DNA of 64,000 bases from Streptomyces pyxinae (GCF_024756275.1 NZ_JANUGQ010000007.1:1-64000); one strand, 5' to 3'; shown: positions 15,687-25,007, counted from the first letter of the stretch. Program-made: numbers and translations. Notes: generated by a model not told the origin, from the letters alone.

Positions 15687-16436
15687 TCACTCCGCCTCCA
15701 CCGTCACCGTGAAGGAGAACCGGTCGCCCCGGTAGCGGATGCGGGCCACGTCCACCACCCGGCCGTCCTCGGCGTAGGTGACACCCGTGTAGTGCAGGAT
15801 CGGGGAGAGCAGCGGCACCTGGAGCAGCCCGGCGGTCTCCGGGTCCGCGAGCCGGGCCTCCACGGTGTCGGTGATCCGGCTGATCCGCACGCCCACCGCG
15901 TCCCGCAGCACCTTGGTCATCGGCCAGCGCTCCAGATCGGCCGGGTCGATCCGCGCCGCCACCTCCGGACGGACCGCGTTCTCCGCCCAGTTGGTGGGCT
16001 CACCGCTCTCGCCGTCCCGGCGCAGCCGCCGGTAGCCGACCACTTCCGCCACGTCCGGGAAGTACTCGGCCAGTTCACCCGGCACCGGCACCGGCCCGTG
16101 GCCCAGCAGGGTGGCCGGCTCACCGGACTGCTGGGCCACCACCGCGTCGACCGAACCGAGCAGCCGGCGCGGGGTGCTCCGCCGGGCGCCCGGCTCGATG
16201 AAGGTGCCGCGCCGCCGGTGCCGGGTGATCAGCCCCTCGGCCTCCAGTTCCTTGAGCGCCTGCCGCATGGTCAGCACGCTCACCCCGTAGTGCGCGGCCA
16301 GTTGCTCCTCGGTGGGCAGCCGCAGCGAGGCGTCCGGGTTCCGGCCCAGTATCGAGGCGCGCAGGGACTGCGAGACCTGATACCACAGCGGCAGCTTGCG
16401 GTTCAGGACCAGCGAGTCGGGGGCGAAGGCGGTCAC
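15687..16436 (-). CDS. GntR-family regulator with UTRA domain (HutC type)
   Basis: A 249-residue HutC-subfamily regulator. The N-terminal winged helix reads LPLWYQVSQSLRASI, LRLPTEEQLAAHYGVSVLTMRQALKELEAEGLITRHRRRGTFIEPG. The UTRA effector domain follows (GYRRLRRDGESGEPTNWAENAV, ISRITDTVEARLADPETAGLLQVPLLSPILHYTGVTY, RYRGDRFSFTVTVE). Start is set at the GTG at 16436 with GGAG five bases upstream; the frame stays open to 16583, but that extension is low-complexity Pro/Gly/Ala. It lies 124 bases downstream of hmgA on the same strand, so it probably senses a catabolic acid and controls the homogentisate gene. The dyad at 17989-18014 is a possible operator. Confidence 0.85.
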   Translation of the reverse strand: MTAFAPDSLVLNRKLPLWYQVSQSLRASILGRNPDASLRLPTEEQLAAHYGVSVLTMRQALKELEAEGLITRHRRRGTFIEPGARRSTPRRLLGSVDAVVAQQSGEPATLLGHGPVPVPGELAEYFPDVAEVVGYRRLRRDGESGEPTNWAENAVRPEVAARIDPADLERWPMTKVLRDAVGVRISRITDTVEARLADPETAGLLQVPLLSPILHYTGVTYAEDGRVVDVARIRYRGDRFSFTVTVEAE

Positions 16437-16560
16437 GACATCTCCGTACGACGATGGCCCGGCGGCCGCTCCCCGACCGGGGCCGGCCGCCGCGCCGGGG
16501 CCCGGCCCCCGGTCCGGCGGGGCGCCCGGGCCCGCGGGGGGCTCGGGCGACGGCCGGGAC

Positions 16561-17928
16561 TCAGGGCCGGAAGTGGCGCTCAAGACCCTGCCACACGTCG
16601 TCGTACCCCCGCTGCAGGTGGTGGGCCTCCGCCGCGTAGGCGGTCGCCGTCAGCGGCCAGCGGGTCTCGAACATGAACGCCAGACCGTCGTCGATCCGCT
16701 GCGGCTTCAGCTCGGCCGCGCTCGCCCGGTCGAAGGTCTCCCGGTCCGGGCCGTGCGCCGACATCATGTTGTGCAGCGAGCCGCCGCCCGGCACGAAACC
16801 CTCCGCCTTGGCGTCGTACGCGCCCTCGATCAGCCCCATGTACTCGCTCATCACATTGCGGTGGAAGTACGGCGGGCGGAAGGTGTCCTCGCCGACCAGC
16901 CAGCGCGGTGCGAAGACCACGAAGTCCACACCCGCGAGCCCCGGGGTGTCGGTGGGCGAGGTGAGCACGGTGAAGATCGACGGGTCCGGGTGGTCGTAGC
17001 TGATGGTCCCGATCACATTGAACGCCCGCAGGTCGTAGACGTACGGAGCGTGGTTGCCGTGCCAGGCGACCACATCGAGCGGCGAGTGGTCATAGGTGGC
17101 CGACCAGAGGTTGCCGCAGAACTTGTTGACCACCTCCACCGGCCCCTCCACATCCTCGTACGCCGCCACCGGCGCCCGGAAGTCCCGTGGATTGGCCAGC
17201 CCGTTGGCGCCGATCGGCCCCAGGTCGGGCAGCTGGAACGGGGCGCCGTAGTTCTCGCAGACGTAACCGCGCGCGGTGTCGTCCAGCAGCTCCACCCGGA
17301 ACCGCACCCCGCGCGGGATCAGCGCCACCTCGCCCGGCCGGGCGGCGAGCAGCCCCAGCTCGGTGCGGAGCAGCAGTCCGCCGCGCTCCGGGACGATCAG
17401 CAGTTCGCCGTCCGCGTCGCTGAACACCCGCTCCATCGGGGCGTTGGCGTGGTAGAGGTGGACCGCCATGCCGGTGCGCTGCGTCGCGTCCCCGTTGCCG
17501 CCGAGTGTCCAGAGCCCGGCCAGCCAGTCGGTCCCGGACGGCGGCTCCGGCAGCGGGTTCCAGCGGAGCCGGTTCGGATCCGGCACGGTGTCGGTGAACG
17601 GCGCGGTGCGCACGGCCCCGTTGCGGATCCGGGTGAACGCCGGATGTGCCGCCGAGGGACGGATCCGGTAGAGCCAGGACCGGCGGTTGTGGGCGCGCGG
17701 CTCGGTGAAGGCGGAGCCGCTGAGCTGCTCCGCGTACAGCCCGAGGGGCGCGCGCTGGGGAGAGTTGCGGCCGAGCGGCAGGGCGCCCGGCACGGCCTCC
17801 GTGGTGTGCTCGTTGCCGAAGCCGGAGAGGTACTCCAGCGCCTCGGCCGTCTTCACGGCGTCCTCCCCGCGGCCCCCGCCACCCGTGCCGCCCCGGCCGC
17901 CGCTGCCGCCGTTGTCACCGTTGGTCAT
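16561..17928 (-). CDS. hmgA: Homogentisate 1,2-dioxygenase
   Basis: A 455-residue Fe(II) dioxygenase that opens the ring of homogentisate to maleylacetoacetate in tyrosine and phenylalanine catabolism. Family landmarks run throughout: [98 protein letters not shown], the metal-ligand region [15 protein letters not shown] (His and Glu) and [15 protein letters not shown] (His). The ATG at 17928 follows a GGAGCAGGAGCAGG ribosome region. The N-terminal 18 residues are a Gly-rich tail not usual for the enzyme. The GntR gene follows in the same direction. No fumarylacetoacetate hydrolase lies in the window, so the remaining steps are encoded elsewhere. Confidence 0.95.
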   Translation of the reverse strand: MTNGDNGGSGGRGGTGGGGRGEDAVKTAEALEYLSGFGNEHTTEAVPGALPLGRNSPQRAPLGLYAEQLSGSAFTEPRAHNRRSWLYRIRPSAAHPAFTRIRNGAVRTAPFTDTVPDPNRLRWNPLPEPPSGTDWLAGLWTLGGNGDATQRTGMAVHLYHANAPMERVFSDADGELLIVPERGGLLLRTELGLLAARPGEVALIPRGVRFRVELLDDTARGYVCENYGAPFQLPDLGPIGANGLANPRDFRAPVAAYEDVEGPVEVVNKFCGNLWSATYDHSPLDVVAWHGNHAPYVYDLRAFNVIGTISYDHPDPSIFTVLTSPTDTPGLAGVDFVVFAPRWLVGEDTFRPPYFHRNVMSEYMGLIEGAYDAKAEGFVPGGGSLHNMMSAHGPDRETFDRASAAELKPQRIDDGLAFMFETRWPLTATAYAAEAHHLQRGYDDVWQGLERHFRP

Positions 17929-17988
17929 CGCCTGCTCCTGCTCCTGCGGGGCCGCCCGGCGGCCGTCCGAAGCGGCCGTCCTCACGAC

Positions 17989-18014
17989 CATTCCTCTGTA
18001 CGACCATAGGAATG
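17989..18014. promoter_or_regulatory. Dyad operator upstream of hmgA
   Basis: CATTCCT (17989-17995) and AGGAATG (18008-18014) are perfect 7-bp arms 12 bases apart, 61 bases upstream of the hmgA start codon. The position fits an operator for the GntR regulator encoded downstream of hmgA. The rest of the 375-base divergent gap up to 18304 shows a repeated GGGTCCGGGC element (near 18205 and 18245) but no supported gene. Confidence 0.55.
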
Positions 18015-18303
18015 TGCCGGGCCCGCGTCAACGGGAGCGCCGCCCCGGATCGGGCGCCCCCGGCGGGCGGAACCGGCGCCACCGCCATGAGCTCGGGTTT
18101 TGCTCGTATTGCTCACCTGTCGGAGCCTCGTTGGGCCTTGTCGAGCGCCGATGGCCGCACTTAACGTCATCCGGACCACCACCCCCGGGGCCCCCGGTCG
18201 AGGCCCGGGTCCGGGCGCCCGTCCAGGCCCCCCTGTTCAGGCTCGGGTCCGGGCCCCGGTGGAGTCTCCGGCGGAGTTCAAAGGTGAACGTGAGGTGTCC
18301 TCC

Positions 18304-19884
18304 ATGCTGACCGTGCTCGGATTCCTCATGATCGCGACCTTTCTGGTCCTGATCATGATGAAGAAGATGTCGCCCATCGCGGCGCTCGTCCTCGTCCCCG
18401 CGCTCTTCTGCGTCCTCGTCGGACAGGGCGCGAAGCTCGGGGACTATGTGATCGAGGGGGTCGGCAATCTGGCGCCCACCGCCGCGATGCTGATGTTCGC
18501 GATCGTTTACTTCGGTGTGATGATCGACGTCGGGCTCTTCGATCCGGTGGTCCGGGGCATCCTGCGCTTCTGCAAGGCCGACCCGATGCGGATCGTGGTC
18601 GGTACGGCGGTGCTCGCGGCGATCGTCTCGCTGGACGGCGACGGCTCCACCACCTTCATGATCACCGTCTCCGCGATGTACCCGCTCTACAAGCGGCTCG
18701 GCATGAGCCTGGTCGTGCTGACCGGCGTCGCCGCCACCGCCAACGGCGTGATGAACACCCTGCCCTGGGGCGGCCCCACCGCCCGCGCCGCCACCGCGCT
18801 CAAGCTGGACGCGGGCGATGTCTTCGTACCGATGATCCCGGCACTCGCGGCCGGCCTGGTCTTCGTCCTGGTCCTGGCGTACGTCCTCGGGCGCCGCGAG
18901 CGCAAACGCCTCGGCCCGCTGACCCCGCCCGGGGCCGCGGCCGAGGTCCCGGCCCCGGCGGACGAACCGGTACTGGTGACGGCGGGCGCCGCCGGTACGG
19001 CCGTCCCCGCCACGGGAACCGCCGGTACGGGCGCGGCCCCGGGGCCCGGTACACCCGCCCCCGGTACGGCCTCCGGTACGGCCCCGGCCCCCGGTGCGGG
19101 CGCGATCACGGGTACGGCGCCGGCCCCCGGCGGTGGCGGCTTGGCCGGCACGGGCGCGGACCCGGGTTCCGGTACGGCCGTCCCCGGCACGGGCTCCGGT
19201 ACGGGCGCCTCCGCCGCGTCTCCGGACCCGGCCGACGGCAGGCTCCAGGGGCTCGACCCGGACCGGCCGACGCTGCGGCCCCGGCTCTACTGGTTCAACG
19301 CGGCCCTCACCGTGGCCCTGCTGACCGCCATGATCATGGAGCTGCTGCCCATCCCGGTCCTGTTCCTGCTCGGCGCCGCCCTCGCCCTCACCGTCAACTT
19401 CCCCCGGATGACCGATCAGAAGGCCCGGCTCGCCGCCCACGCCGACAATGTGCTGAACGTCTCCGGGATGGTCTTCGCCGCCGCCGTCTTCACCGGGGTG
19501 CTCACCGGCACCGGGATGGTCAAGCACATGGCGGACTGGCTGGTCGGCGCCATCCCGGAGAGCATGGGCCCGCACATGGCCCTGGTCACCGGCGTGCTGA
19601 GCCTGCCGCTCACCTACTTCATGTCCAATGACGGCTTCTACTTCGGCGTCCTCCCGGTCCTCGCGGAGGCCGGCGCCGCCCACGGGGTCACGCCGCTGGA
19701 GATCGCCCGCGCCTCGCTCGTCGGCCAGCCGCTGCACATGTCCAGCCCGCTGGTCCCGGCCGTCTACGTCCTGGTCGGCATGGCCGGGGTCGAGTTCGGC
19801 GACCACACCCGGTTCACCGTCAAATGGGCCGCCCTCACCTGTCTGGTGGTGCTGGGCGCCGGGCTGCTCTTCGGGATCCTCTGA
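18304..19884 (+). CDS. CitMHS-family citrate:metal transporter with long low-complexity insert
   Basis: A 526-residue membrane transporter of the citrate-Mg2+/Ca2+:H+ symporter family. The first half has helices beginning MLTVLGFLMIATFLVLIMMKK, then LMFAIVYFGVMIDVGLFDP and LDGDGSTTFMITVSAMYPLYKRLGM with NTLPWGGPTAR. The second half has NVSGMVFAAAVFTGVLTGTGMV and YFMSNDGFYFGVLPVLAEA. Between the halves, residues about 220-310, lies an Ala/Gly/Thr/Pro-rich stretch encoded by repeated GGTACGG hexamer-type units (about 18961-19230). The family usually has only a short cytoplasmic loop there, making this protein some 90 residues longer than normal. The ATG at 18304 follows a GAGGTG site. It probably imports metal-complexed citrate, and an MFS gene follows after 2 bases. 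Confidence 0.88.
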   Translation: MLTVLGFLMIATFLVLIMMKKMSPIAALVLVPALFCVLVGQGAKLGDYVIEGVGNLAPTAAMLMFAIVYFGVMIDVGLFDPVVRGILRFCKADPMRIVVGTAVLAAIVSLDGDGSTTFMITVSAMYPLYKRLGMSLVVLTGVAATANGVMNTLPWGGPTARAATALKLDAGDVFVPMIPALAAGLVFVLVLAYVLGRRERKRLGPLTPPGAAAEVPAPADEPVLVTAGAAGTAVPATGTAGTGAAPGPGTPAPGTASGTAPAPGAGAITGTAPAPGGGGLAGTGADPGSGTAVPGTGSGTGASAASPDPADGRLQGLDPDRPTLRPRLYWFNAALTVALLTAMIMELLPIPVLFLLGAALALTVNFPRMTDQKARLAAHADNVLNVSGMVFAAAVFTGVLTGTGMVKHMADWLVGAIPESMGPHMALVTGVLSLPLTYFMSNDGFYFGVLPVLAEAGAAHGVTPLEIARASLVGQPLHMSSPLVPAVYVLVGMAGVEFGDHTRFTVKWAALTCLVVLGAGLLFGIL

Positions 19885-19886
19885 GC

Positions 19887-21248
19887 GTGCCGACCGCCGA
19901 CCCCGCCGACCCCACCGGACCCGCCAACTCCACCGACCCCGCCGGCCGCACCGGCCGGGCCGCCCCGGCCGGCCGGCGCCGGTGGCTGCTGCGCCTCGTC
20001 ATCGCCTTCTGCTTCACCCAGGGCGCCGTGTCGATGGCGCGGCCCGCCGTCTCGTACCGGGCCCTGGCGCTGGGCGCCGACGAGCGGGCGGTCGGGGTCA
20101 TCGCGGGTGTCTACGCCCTGCTGCCGCTCTTCGCCGCCGTCCCGCTCGGGCGCTGGACCGACCGGGGCCGGTGCGCCCCGCTGCTGCCGGCCGGGGTGGT
20201 GCTGATCGCGGTGGGCTGCGGCTTCAGCGGTACGGCGGGCTCGCTGCCCGCGATGGCGGCCTGGAGCGGAGTGATGGGGCTCGGCCACCTCTGCTTCGTG
20301 ATCGGCGCCCAGTCACTGGTGGCCCGCCAGTCGGCGCCGGCCGAACAGGACCGGAACTTCGGCCACTTCACCATCGGCGCCTCGGTCGGCCAGCTGATCG
20401 GCCCGGTCGCCGCCGGGCTGCTGGTCTCCGAGCGGGACGGCGCCATGGGCCCGAGCAGCGCCCTCGCCCTGCTGGTGGCGGCCGGGGTGGCCGCCGCCGG
20501 GCTCACCTCGCTCCGGCGGATCGAGCACCGGAGCGCCGATGGACCGGGCCGTCCCGGCGAGGCGTCCGCCGGGGCCGGCCGGGTGCCGGTCCGGGGGATC
20601 CTGCGCACCCGGGGCGTCCCGGCGGGCATCCTGACCAGCCTGGCGGTGCTCTCCGCCATCGATGTGCTGACCGCCTATCTGCCGGTGGTCGGGGACGCCC
20701 GCGCCATCCCGCCCGCCACCGTCGGGCTGCTGCTGAGCCTGCGGGCCGCCGCCACGATCGGCTTCCGGCTGGTGCTGACGCCCCTGCTCCGGCTGCTGGG
20801 CCGGACCGTGCTGCTCGCCGGGAGCTGTCTGTTCGGCGGGCTGCTCTGCGCGGGCCTCGCCCTGCCGGTGCCCGTCTGGGGGCTGGCGCCGATGCTCGCC
20901 CTGCTCGGGTTCTGTCTGGGCGCCGGCCAGCCGCTGTCGATGACCACCGTGGTCCGGGCCGCCCCCGACGAGGCCCGCTCCACCGCGCTCGCCCTGCGGC
21001 TGACCGGCAACCGGCTGGGCCAGGTGGCCGCGCCCGCCGCCGCCGGACTGGTCGCCGGGGCCACCGGTCCTGCCGCCCCCTTCGTCCTGCTCGGCGCCCT
21101 GCTGGTGGCGGCGGCCTGGCTGGGCGCCCGGCCGGGCGGGCCCGGCGGTGACCGGGAGCCCGAACCCGGTTCGGAGCCGCCGCCCGGCCGGACGAACGGC
21201 GCCGAAAACCGGCCGGGCCCCCTGGCGCCGGAAAATTACCACCGATAG
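19887..21248 (+). CDS. Major facilitator superfamily transporter
   Basis: A 453-residue MFS carrier with about twelve hydrophobic helices. The GTG at 19887 starts two bases after the CitMHS stop, so the two genes are co-transcribed and probably coupled. The N-terminal 30 residues are hydrophilic (TADPADPTGPANSTDPAG). Motif A-like PLGRWTDRGRCAPLL lies between helices 2 and 3. A central loop with GPGRPGEASAGAGRV separates the two six-helix bundles, and the second bundle contains FCLGAGQPLSMTTVVRAAPDEARSTALALRLTGNR. The C-terminal 40 residues are Pro/Glu/Gly-rich. The substrate is unknown; the position suggests a carboxylate or an efflux substrate, but nothing in the sequence decides it. Confidence 0.85.
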   Translation: MPTADPADPTGPANSTDPAGRTGRAAPAGRRRWLLRLVIAFCFTQGAVSMARPAVSYRALALGADERAVGVIAGVYALLPLFAAVPLGRWTDRGRCAPLLPAGVVLIAVGCGFSGTAGSLPAMAAWSGVMGLGHLCFVIGAQSLVARQSAPAEQDRNFGHFTIGASVGQLIGPVAAGLLVSERDGAMGPSSALALLVAAGVAAAGLTSLRRIEHRSADGPGRPGEASAGAGRVPVRGILRTRGVPAGILTSLAVLSAIDVLTAYLPVVGDARAIPPATVGLLLSLRAAATIGFRLVLTPLLRLLGRTVLLAGSCLFGGLLCAGLALPVPVWGLAPMLALLGFCLGAGQPLSMTTVVRAAPDEARSTALALRLTGNRLGQVAAPAAAGLVAGATGPAAPFVLLGALLVAAAWLGARPGGPGGDREPEPGSEPPPGRTNGAENRPGPLAPENYHR

Positions 21249-21390
21249 TTTGCGGGGACCGGCCCGGTGCGCCCGCACCGGCCCGCCCCGTCCCGCTCGC
21301 CCCGTCCACCCCCCCCTCTGCCCCGTCCACCTCGCCCGTCCCGTCCACCCTGGCCATCCTGTTTCGCGTACAACCGGGAGAGAACCGATC

Positions 21391-22470
21391 GTGGTCCGTG
21401 CCGCCGTCCTGCCCGCCGTGGGCGCACCGCTGGAGATCACCCGTATCGAGCTGCCCGACCCCGGGCCAGGCCGCGTCCGGGTGCGACTGGCCGCCGCGGG
21501 CGTCTGCCACTCCGACCTCTCGCTCTCGAACGGCACCATGCGGGTGCCGGTCCCCGCCGTACTGGGCCACGAGGGCTCCGGCACGGTGCTGGCCGTGGGC
21601 GAGGGGGTGAGCCATGTAGCGCCCGGCGATCCGGTGGTGCTCAACTGGGCGCCGTCCTGCGGCACCTGTCATCACTGCGCGCTGGGCGAGGTCTGGCTGT
21701 GCGCGGGCGCGCTGGCCGGGGTGGGGGAGGTGTACGCCGTCACCGAGGACGGCACCGAACTGCACCCGGGGCTCAATGTCGCCGCCTTCGCCGAGGAGAC
21801 GGTGGTCGCGGCCGACTGCGTCCTGCCCGCCCCGGCCGGGGTGCCGCTCACCGACGCCGCCCTGCTCGGCTGCGCGATGCTCACCGGCTGGGGCGCCGTC
21901 CACCACTCGGCCCGGGTACGGGCCGGCGAGTCCGTGGTGGTGTTCGGGGCCGGCGGCGTCGGTCTGGCCACCCTTCAGGCCGCCCGGGTGGCCGGCGCGG
22001 GACCGATCGTCGCGGTGGACGTCTCCCCGGCCAAGGAGGAACTGGCCCGCCGGGCCGGCGCCACCGACTTCCTGCTCGCCTCCCCGACCACCGCCAAGGA
22101 GGTCAGGGCGCTCACCGGGGGCCGGGGCGCCGACGTGGCGGTGGAGTGCGCCGGCCGGGCCGCCGCCATCCGTACCGCCTGGGACTCCACCCGGCGCGGC
22201 GGCCGCACCACCGTCGTCGGCATCGGCGGTACGGACCAGCAGGTGACCTTCAACGCCCTGGAGCTCTTCCACTGGGGCCGCACCCTCTCCGGTTGCGTGT
22301 ACGGCAACTCCGACCCGGCGGCGGACCTGCCGGTGCTCGCCGGGCACATCCGGGCCGGCCGGCTGGACCCGGGCGCCCTGGTCACCGAACGGATCGGCCT
22401 CGCGGACATCCCGGCCGCCTTCGACGCCATGCTGACCGGCCGGGGTGGCCGCGCCCTGGTCGTCTTCTGA
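21391..22470 (+). CDS. Zinc-dependent alcohol dehydrogenase (MDR family)
   Basis: A 359-residue zinc-containing medium-chain dehydrogenase. Catalytic zinc ligands are Cys in GVCHSDL and the His/Glu pair in GHEGSG; a structural zinc cluster is visible in SCGTCHHCALGEVWLC. The Rossmann motif FGAGGVGLATLQAA and the acidic residue in AVDVSPAKEE point to NAD. It is most like class III and aryl-alcohol type enzymes, similar to the mycothiol-dependent dehydrogenase at 47101, but without that enzyme's conserved neighbours. Start is the GTG at 21391, as the upstream open frame belongs to the MFS end and spacer. A polypyrimidine stretch (about 21275-21345, repeats of CCCCGTCCACC) precedes the promoter. 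Confidence 0.87.
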   Translation: MVRAAVLPAVGAPLEITRIELPDPGPGRVRVRLAAAGVCHSDLSLSNGTMRVPVPAVLGHEGSGTVLAVGEGVSHVAPGDPVVLNWAPSCGTCHHCALGEVWLCAGALAGVGEVYAVTEDGTELHPGLNVAAFAEETVVAADCVLPAPAGVPLTDAALLGCAMLTGWGAVHHSARVRAGESVVVFGAGGVGLATLQAARVAGAGPIVAVDVSPAKEELARRAGATDFLLASPTTAKEVRALTGGRGADVAVECAGRAAAIRTAWDSTRRGGRTTVVGIGGTDQQVTFNALELFHWGRTLSGCVYGNSDPAADLPVLAGHIRAGRLDPGALVTERIGLADIPAAFDAMLTGRGGRALVVF

Positions 22471-22642
22471 CCGGCGGCCCCCGCGCGCGGCCTCCGGCCG
22501 TCGGGAGAGGCTCACGTCCGGGCGTGGCCGTCACCCTTCCGCCGGGCCGCCCCCCGGGGGGACCGGGCGCCCGGGGAGGCGGGCCGGCCGGGAGCGCCGC
22601 CATCGGCGGAAGGCCGTACGGCGGCGGCACCCCGGCGGACGG

Positions 22643-22888
22643 TCACTTCCGGGAGCGGCCGGAAGAACGAGACCGGGTCTCGCCCCCTCGCTCCACGCGC
22701 GGCCGGGAGCGGGAGAGCGCCACCCCGGCCAGGGCGAGCGGCCGGGGCAGCTCACCCAGGACCAGCCAGGACAGCAGCACCACGGCCGGCACGGCGCAGG
22801 TCGTGGCGCCCATCCGCCCGGCCGCCGTGCGGGCCGGCGCGTACGCCCAGGTGGTGAACGCCGGCGCGGCGAGGCCCCTGGATGCCAT
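22643..22888 (-). pseudogene. Remnant of an EamA/DMT-family transporter (C-terminal piece)
   Basis: An 81-codon frame reads FTTWAYAPARTAAGRMGATT, then AVPAVVLLSWLVLGELPRPLALAGVALSRSRP, which matches the last two helices of EamA-type drug/metabolite transporters. The upstream eight or so helices are missing, and the final helix lacks the usual GALCLAG segment. No transporter gene adjoins on either side, so this is a decayed remnant, not an expressed small protein. It ends close to the TetR gene at 22907. Confidence 0.65.
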
Positions 22889-22906
22889 CGCCTCAGGATC
22901 CTCCCG

Positions 22907-23632
22907 TCACCTTTCGGTGGCGACCGAACCGTCGTCGTCCCGGCCGCCCCGGTCGCCCCGGTTGTCCCGGGGACCCGGACCGCCCCCGGCGGGGTCCGGC
23001 AGCGCGGCGTGCTGGAGGGCGAGGCCGTCGAGCAGGGCCCGCAGCCCGGTCTCGAAGGCGTCCCGGTCGATCCGCTCCTGCCGTTCGGCCAGCAGATGGG
23101 CCTGGCCGAGGTGCGGATAGTCGGCCGGGTCGTACGCCGAGGCGTCGTCCACGAACCCGGCGGCGAAGGAGCCGAGCGCCGAGCCGGTGACGAAGAACCG
23201 CAGCAGCGCGCCGATCCGGGTGGCCTGGGCGGGCGGCCAGCCGGCCCGCACCATGGCGCCGAAGACCGCGTCCGCGACCCGCAGTCCGGCCGGGCGGCGG
23301 CCGGGGCCCCGGACCAGTACCGGGACGATGTTCGGATGGTCTGCCAGGGCGGCACGGTAGGAGACGGCCCAGTCGTGCAGCGCCGCGCGCCAGTCGCGCC
23401 CGGCGTCCGGGTCGAACATCGACAGATCGACCCGGGCGCTCACCGCGTCCGCGACCGCCTCCAGGATCTCGTCCTTGGTGCGGAAGTGGTTGTAGAGCGA
23501 GGGCCCGCTGACGCCCAGCTCGGCGGCGAGCCGGCGGGTCGAGACGGCGGCCAGCCCCTCCGCGTCCACCAGCGCGCCCGCCACGGCGACGATCCGGTCT
23601 CTGCTGAGCAGGGGCTTGCGCGGTCGGGCCAT
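22907..23632 (-). CDS. TetR-family regulator
   Basis: A 241-residue TetR regulator. The DNA-binding part is MARPRKPLLSRDRIVAVAGALVDAEGL, STRRLAAELGVSGPSLYNHFRTKDEILEAVADAV, and the C-terminal ligand domain resembles the TetR_C type of aromatic or drug sensors. The last 35 residues are Gly/Pro/Asp-rich. The ATG at 23632 is preferred over a start three codons upstream because MARPRKPLL is the usual opening. It is divergent from the acyl-CoA dehydrogenase at 23694 with only 61 bases between, so it probably represses that gene and itself through the palindrome at 23661-23677. Confidence 0.87.
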   Translation of the reverse strand: MARPRKPLLSRDRIVAVAGALVDAEGLAAVSTRRLAAELGVSGPSLYNHFRTKDEILEAVADAVSARVDLSMFDPDAGRDWRAALHDWAVSYRAALADHPNIVPVLVRGPGRRPAGLRVADAVFGAMVRAGWPPAQATRIGALLRFFVTGSALGSFAAGFVDDASAYDPADYPHLGQAHLLAERQERIDRDAFETGLRALLDGLALQHAALPDPAGGGPGPRDNRGDRGGRDDDGSVATER

Positions 23633-23660
23633 GCGGCACATAGTAGGCCGGGCAGCGAGA

Positions 23661-23677
23661 AACTAGCAGTGGTAGTT
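23661..23677. promoter_or_regulatory. Palindrome between divergent TetR and acyl-CoA dehydrogenase genes
   Basis: AACTAGCAGTGGTAGTT has perfect 5-bp arms (AACTA/TAGTT) and lies centrally in the 61-base divergent gap, as expected for the TetR operator. Evidence is positional only. Confidence 0.45.
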
Positions 23678-23693
23678 GAAGCGGGGGCCGCGG

Positions 23694-24845
23694 GTGGACC
23701 TGGAACCGAACGAGGAGCAGACGGCCGCGCGGCGGCTGGCGGCGGAGTTCGTCCGGCGCGAGGTCACTCCGCACGTACGGGAGTGGGACCGGGCCGAGAG
23801 CGTGGACCCGAGCCTCGTGTGGAAACTCGGTGAGCTGGGCTTCCTCGGGCTCACCGTCCCCGAGGAGTACGGCGGCTCGGGCGGCGACCACCTCACCTAC
23901 TGCCTGGTCACCGAGGAACTGGGCCGGGGCGACTCCTCGGTGCGCGGGATCGTCTCCGTCTCGCTCGGCCTGGTCGCCAAGACCATCGCCGCCTGGGGGA
24001 CCGACGAGCAGAAGCGTGCCTGGCTGCCCCGGCTCACCGCCGGCGAGGCGCTCGGCTGCTTCGGCCTCACCGAGCCCGGCACCGGCTCCGACGCCGGCCA
24101 TCTCACCACCCGCGCCGAGCGCCGGGGCGGCGACTACGTCCTCAACGGCGCCAAGATGTTCATCACCAATGGCACCTGGGCCGATCTGGTGCTGCTCTTC
24201 GCCCGGACCGGAGAGGCCCCGGGCCACCGGGGCATCTCCGCGTTCCTGGTGCCCGCCGACACCCCGGGGCTGACCCGGCGGCCCGTGCACGGCAAGCTCG
24301 GGCTGCGTGGCCAGTCCACCGCCGAACTGGTCCTGGAGGACGTCCGGGTGCCCGCGTCCGCGCTGCTGGGACCGGCGGGCAAGGGGTTCTCGATCGCCAT
24401 GTCGGCGCTGGCCAAGGGCCGGATGTCGGTGGCGGCCGGGTGCGTCGGCATCGGCCAGGCCGCCCTGGACGCGGCGGTGGAGTACGCCGGGGAGCGCGAG
24501 CAGTTCGGAAAGCCGATCGCCTCGTACCAGCTCGTCCAGGAGCTGATCACCGACATCGCGGTGGACGTGGACGCGGCCCGGCTGCTGACCTGGCGGGTGG
24601 CCGATCTGATCGACCGGGGCGAGGAGTTCGCCACCGCCGCCGCCAAGGCCAAGCTCTTCGCCTCCGAGGCCGCCGTCCGCTGCGCCAACAACGCCCTCCA
24701 GGTGTACGGCGGTTACGGCTACATCGACGAGTACCCGGTCGGCAAGCTGCTGCGCGACGCCCGGGTGATGACCCTCTACGAGGGCACCAGCCAGATCCAG
24801 AAGCTCATCATCGGCCGGGCCCTCACCGGGATCTCCGCCTTCTGA
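23694..24845 (+). CDS. Acyl-CoA dehydrogenase
   Basis: A 383-residue FAD-dependent acyl-CoA dehydrogenase. The order is as expected: N-terminal helices (LEPNEEQTAARRLAAEFVRREV), the LGFLGLTVPEEYGGSGGD segment, FAD-binding CFGLTEPGTGSDAG and MFITNGTWADL, the signature AVEYAGEREQFGKPIASYQLVQ, and QVYGGYGYIDEYPVGKLLRDARVMTLYEGTSQIQ, where the Glu of YEGTS is the catalytic base that removes the alpha proton. It probably oxidises a short or branched-chain acyl-CoA and passes electrons to electron-transfer flavoprotein. Start is the GTG at 23694; a TTG six codons upstream is also open. Likely controlled by the divergent TetR. Confidence 0.92.
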   Translation: MDLEPNEEQTAARRLAAEFVRREVTPHVREWDRAESVDPSLVWKLGELGFLGLTVPEEYGGSGGDHLTYCLVTEELGRGDSSVRGIVSVSLGLVAKTIAAWGTDEQKRAWLPRLTAGEALGCFGLTEPGTGSDAGHLTTRAERRGGDYVLNGAKMFITNGTWADLVLLFARTGEAPGHRGISAFLVPADTPGLTRRPVHGKLGLRGQSTAELVLEDVRVPASALLGPAGKGFSIAMSALAKGRMSVAAGCVGIGQAALDAAVEYAGEREQFGKPIASYQLVQELITDIAVDVDAARLLTWRVADLIDRGEEFATAAAKAKLFASEAAVRCANNALQVYGGYGYIDEYPVGKLLRDARVMTLYEGTSQIQKLIIGRALTGISAF

Positions 24846-24993
24846 GGACGCCGGCGGCCCCGGCTCCCGCGCGACCGGCGGCCCCGGCCGGCCCCCGGCC
24901 GCTTCCCGGGGCCCGGCGGGGCCCCGGCCCCCGGCCACCCGCCCCCTCCGGTCCCGGCCGGCCCGGTCCGTACCGCCGTCCGCGCGGACACCC

Positions 24994-25007
24994 TAAGCGC
25001 TTGCTCA
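24994..25007. promoter_or_regulatory. TetR operator AAGCGCTTGCTCA, first copy
   Basis: TAAGCGCTTGCTCA, containing the palindrome AAGCGCTT, lies 62 bases upstream of the TetR start at 25069. The same 13-mer AAGCGCTTGCTCA recurs at 26335-26347 in front of the MaoC-like gene. An identical 13-mer at two promoters around one TetR gene is good evidence for its operator. Confidence 0.65.

Noticed and set aside
21275..21345. Polypyrimidine tract before the alcohol dehydrogenase as a triplex- or quadruplex-forming regulatory element
   Set aside because: The tract is real (repeats of CCCCGTCCACC), but similar C-rich spacers are common here and nothing links it to regulation.
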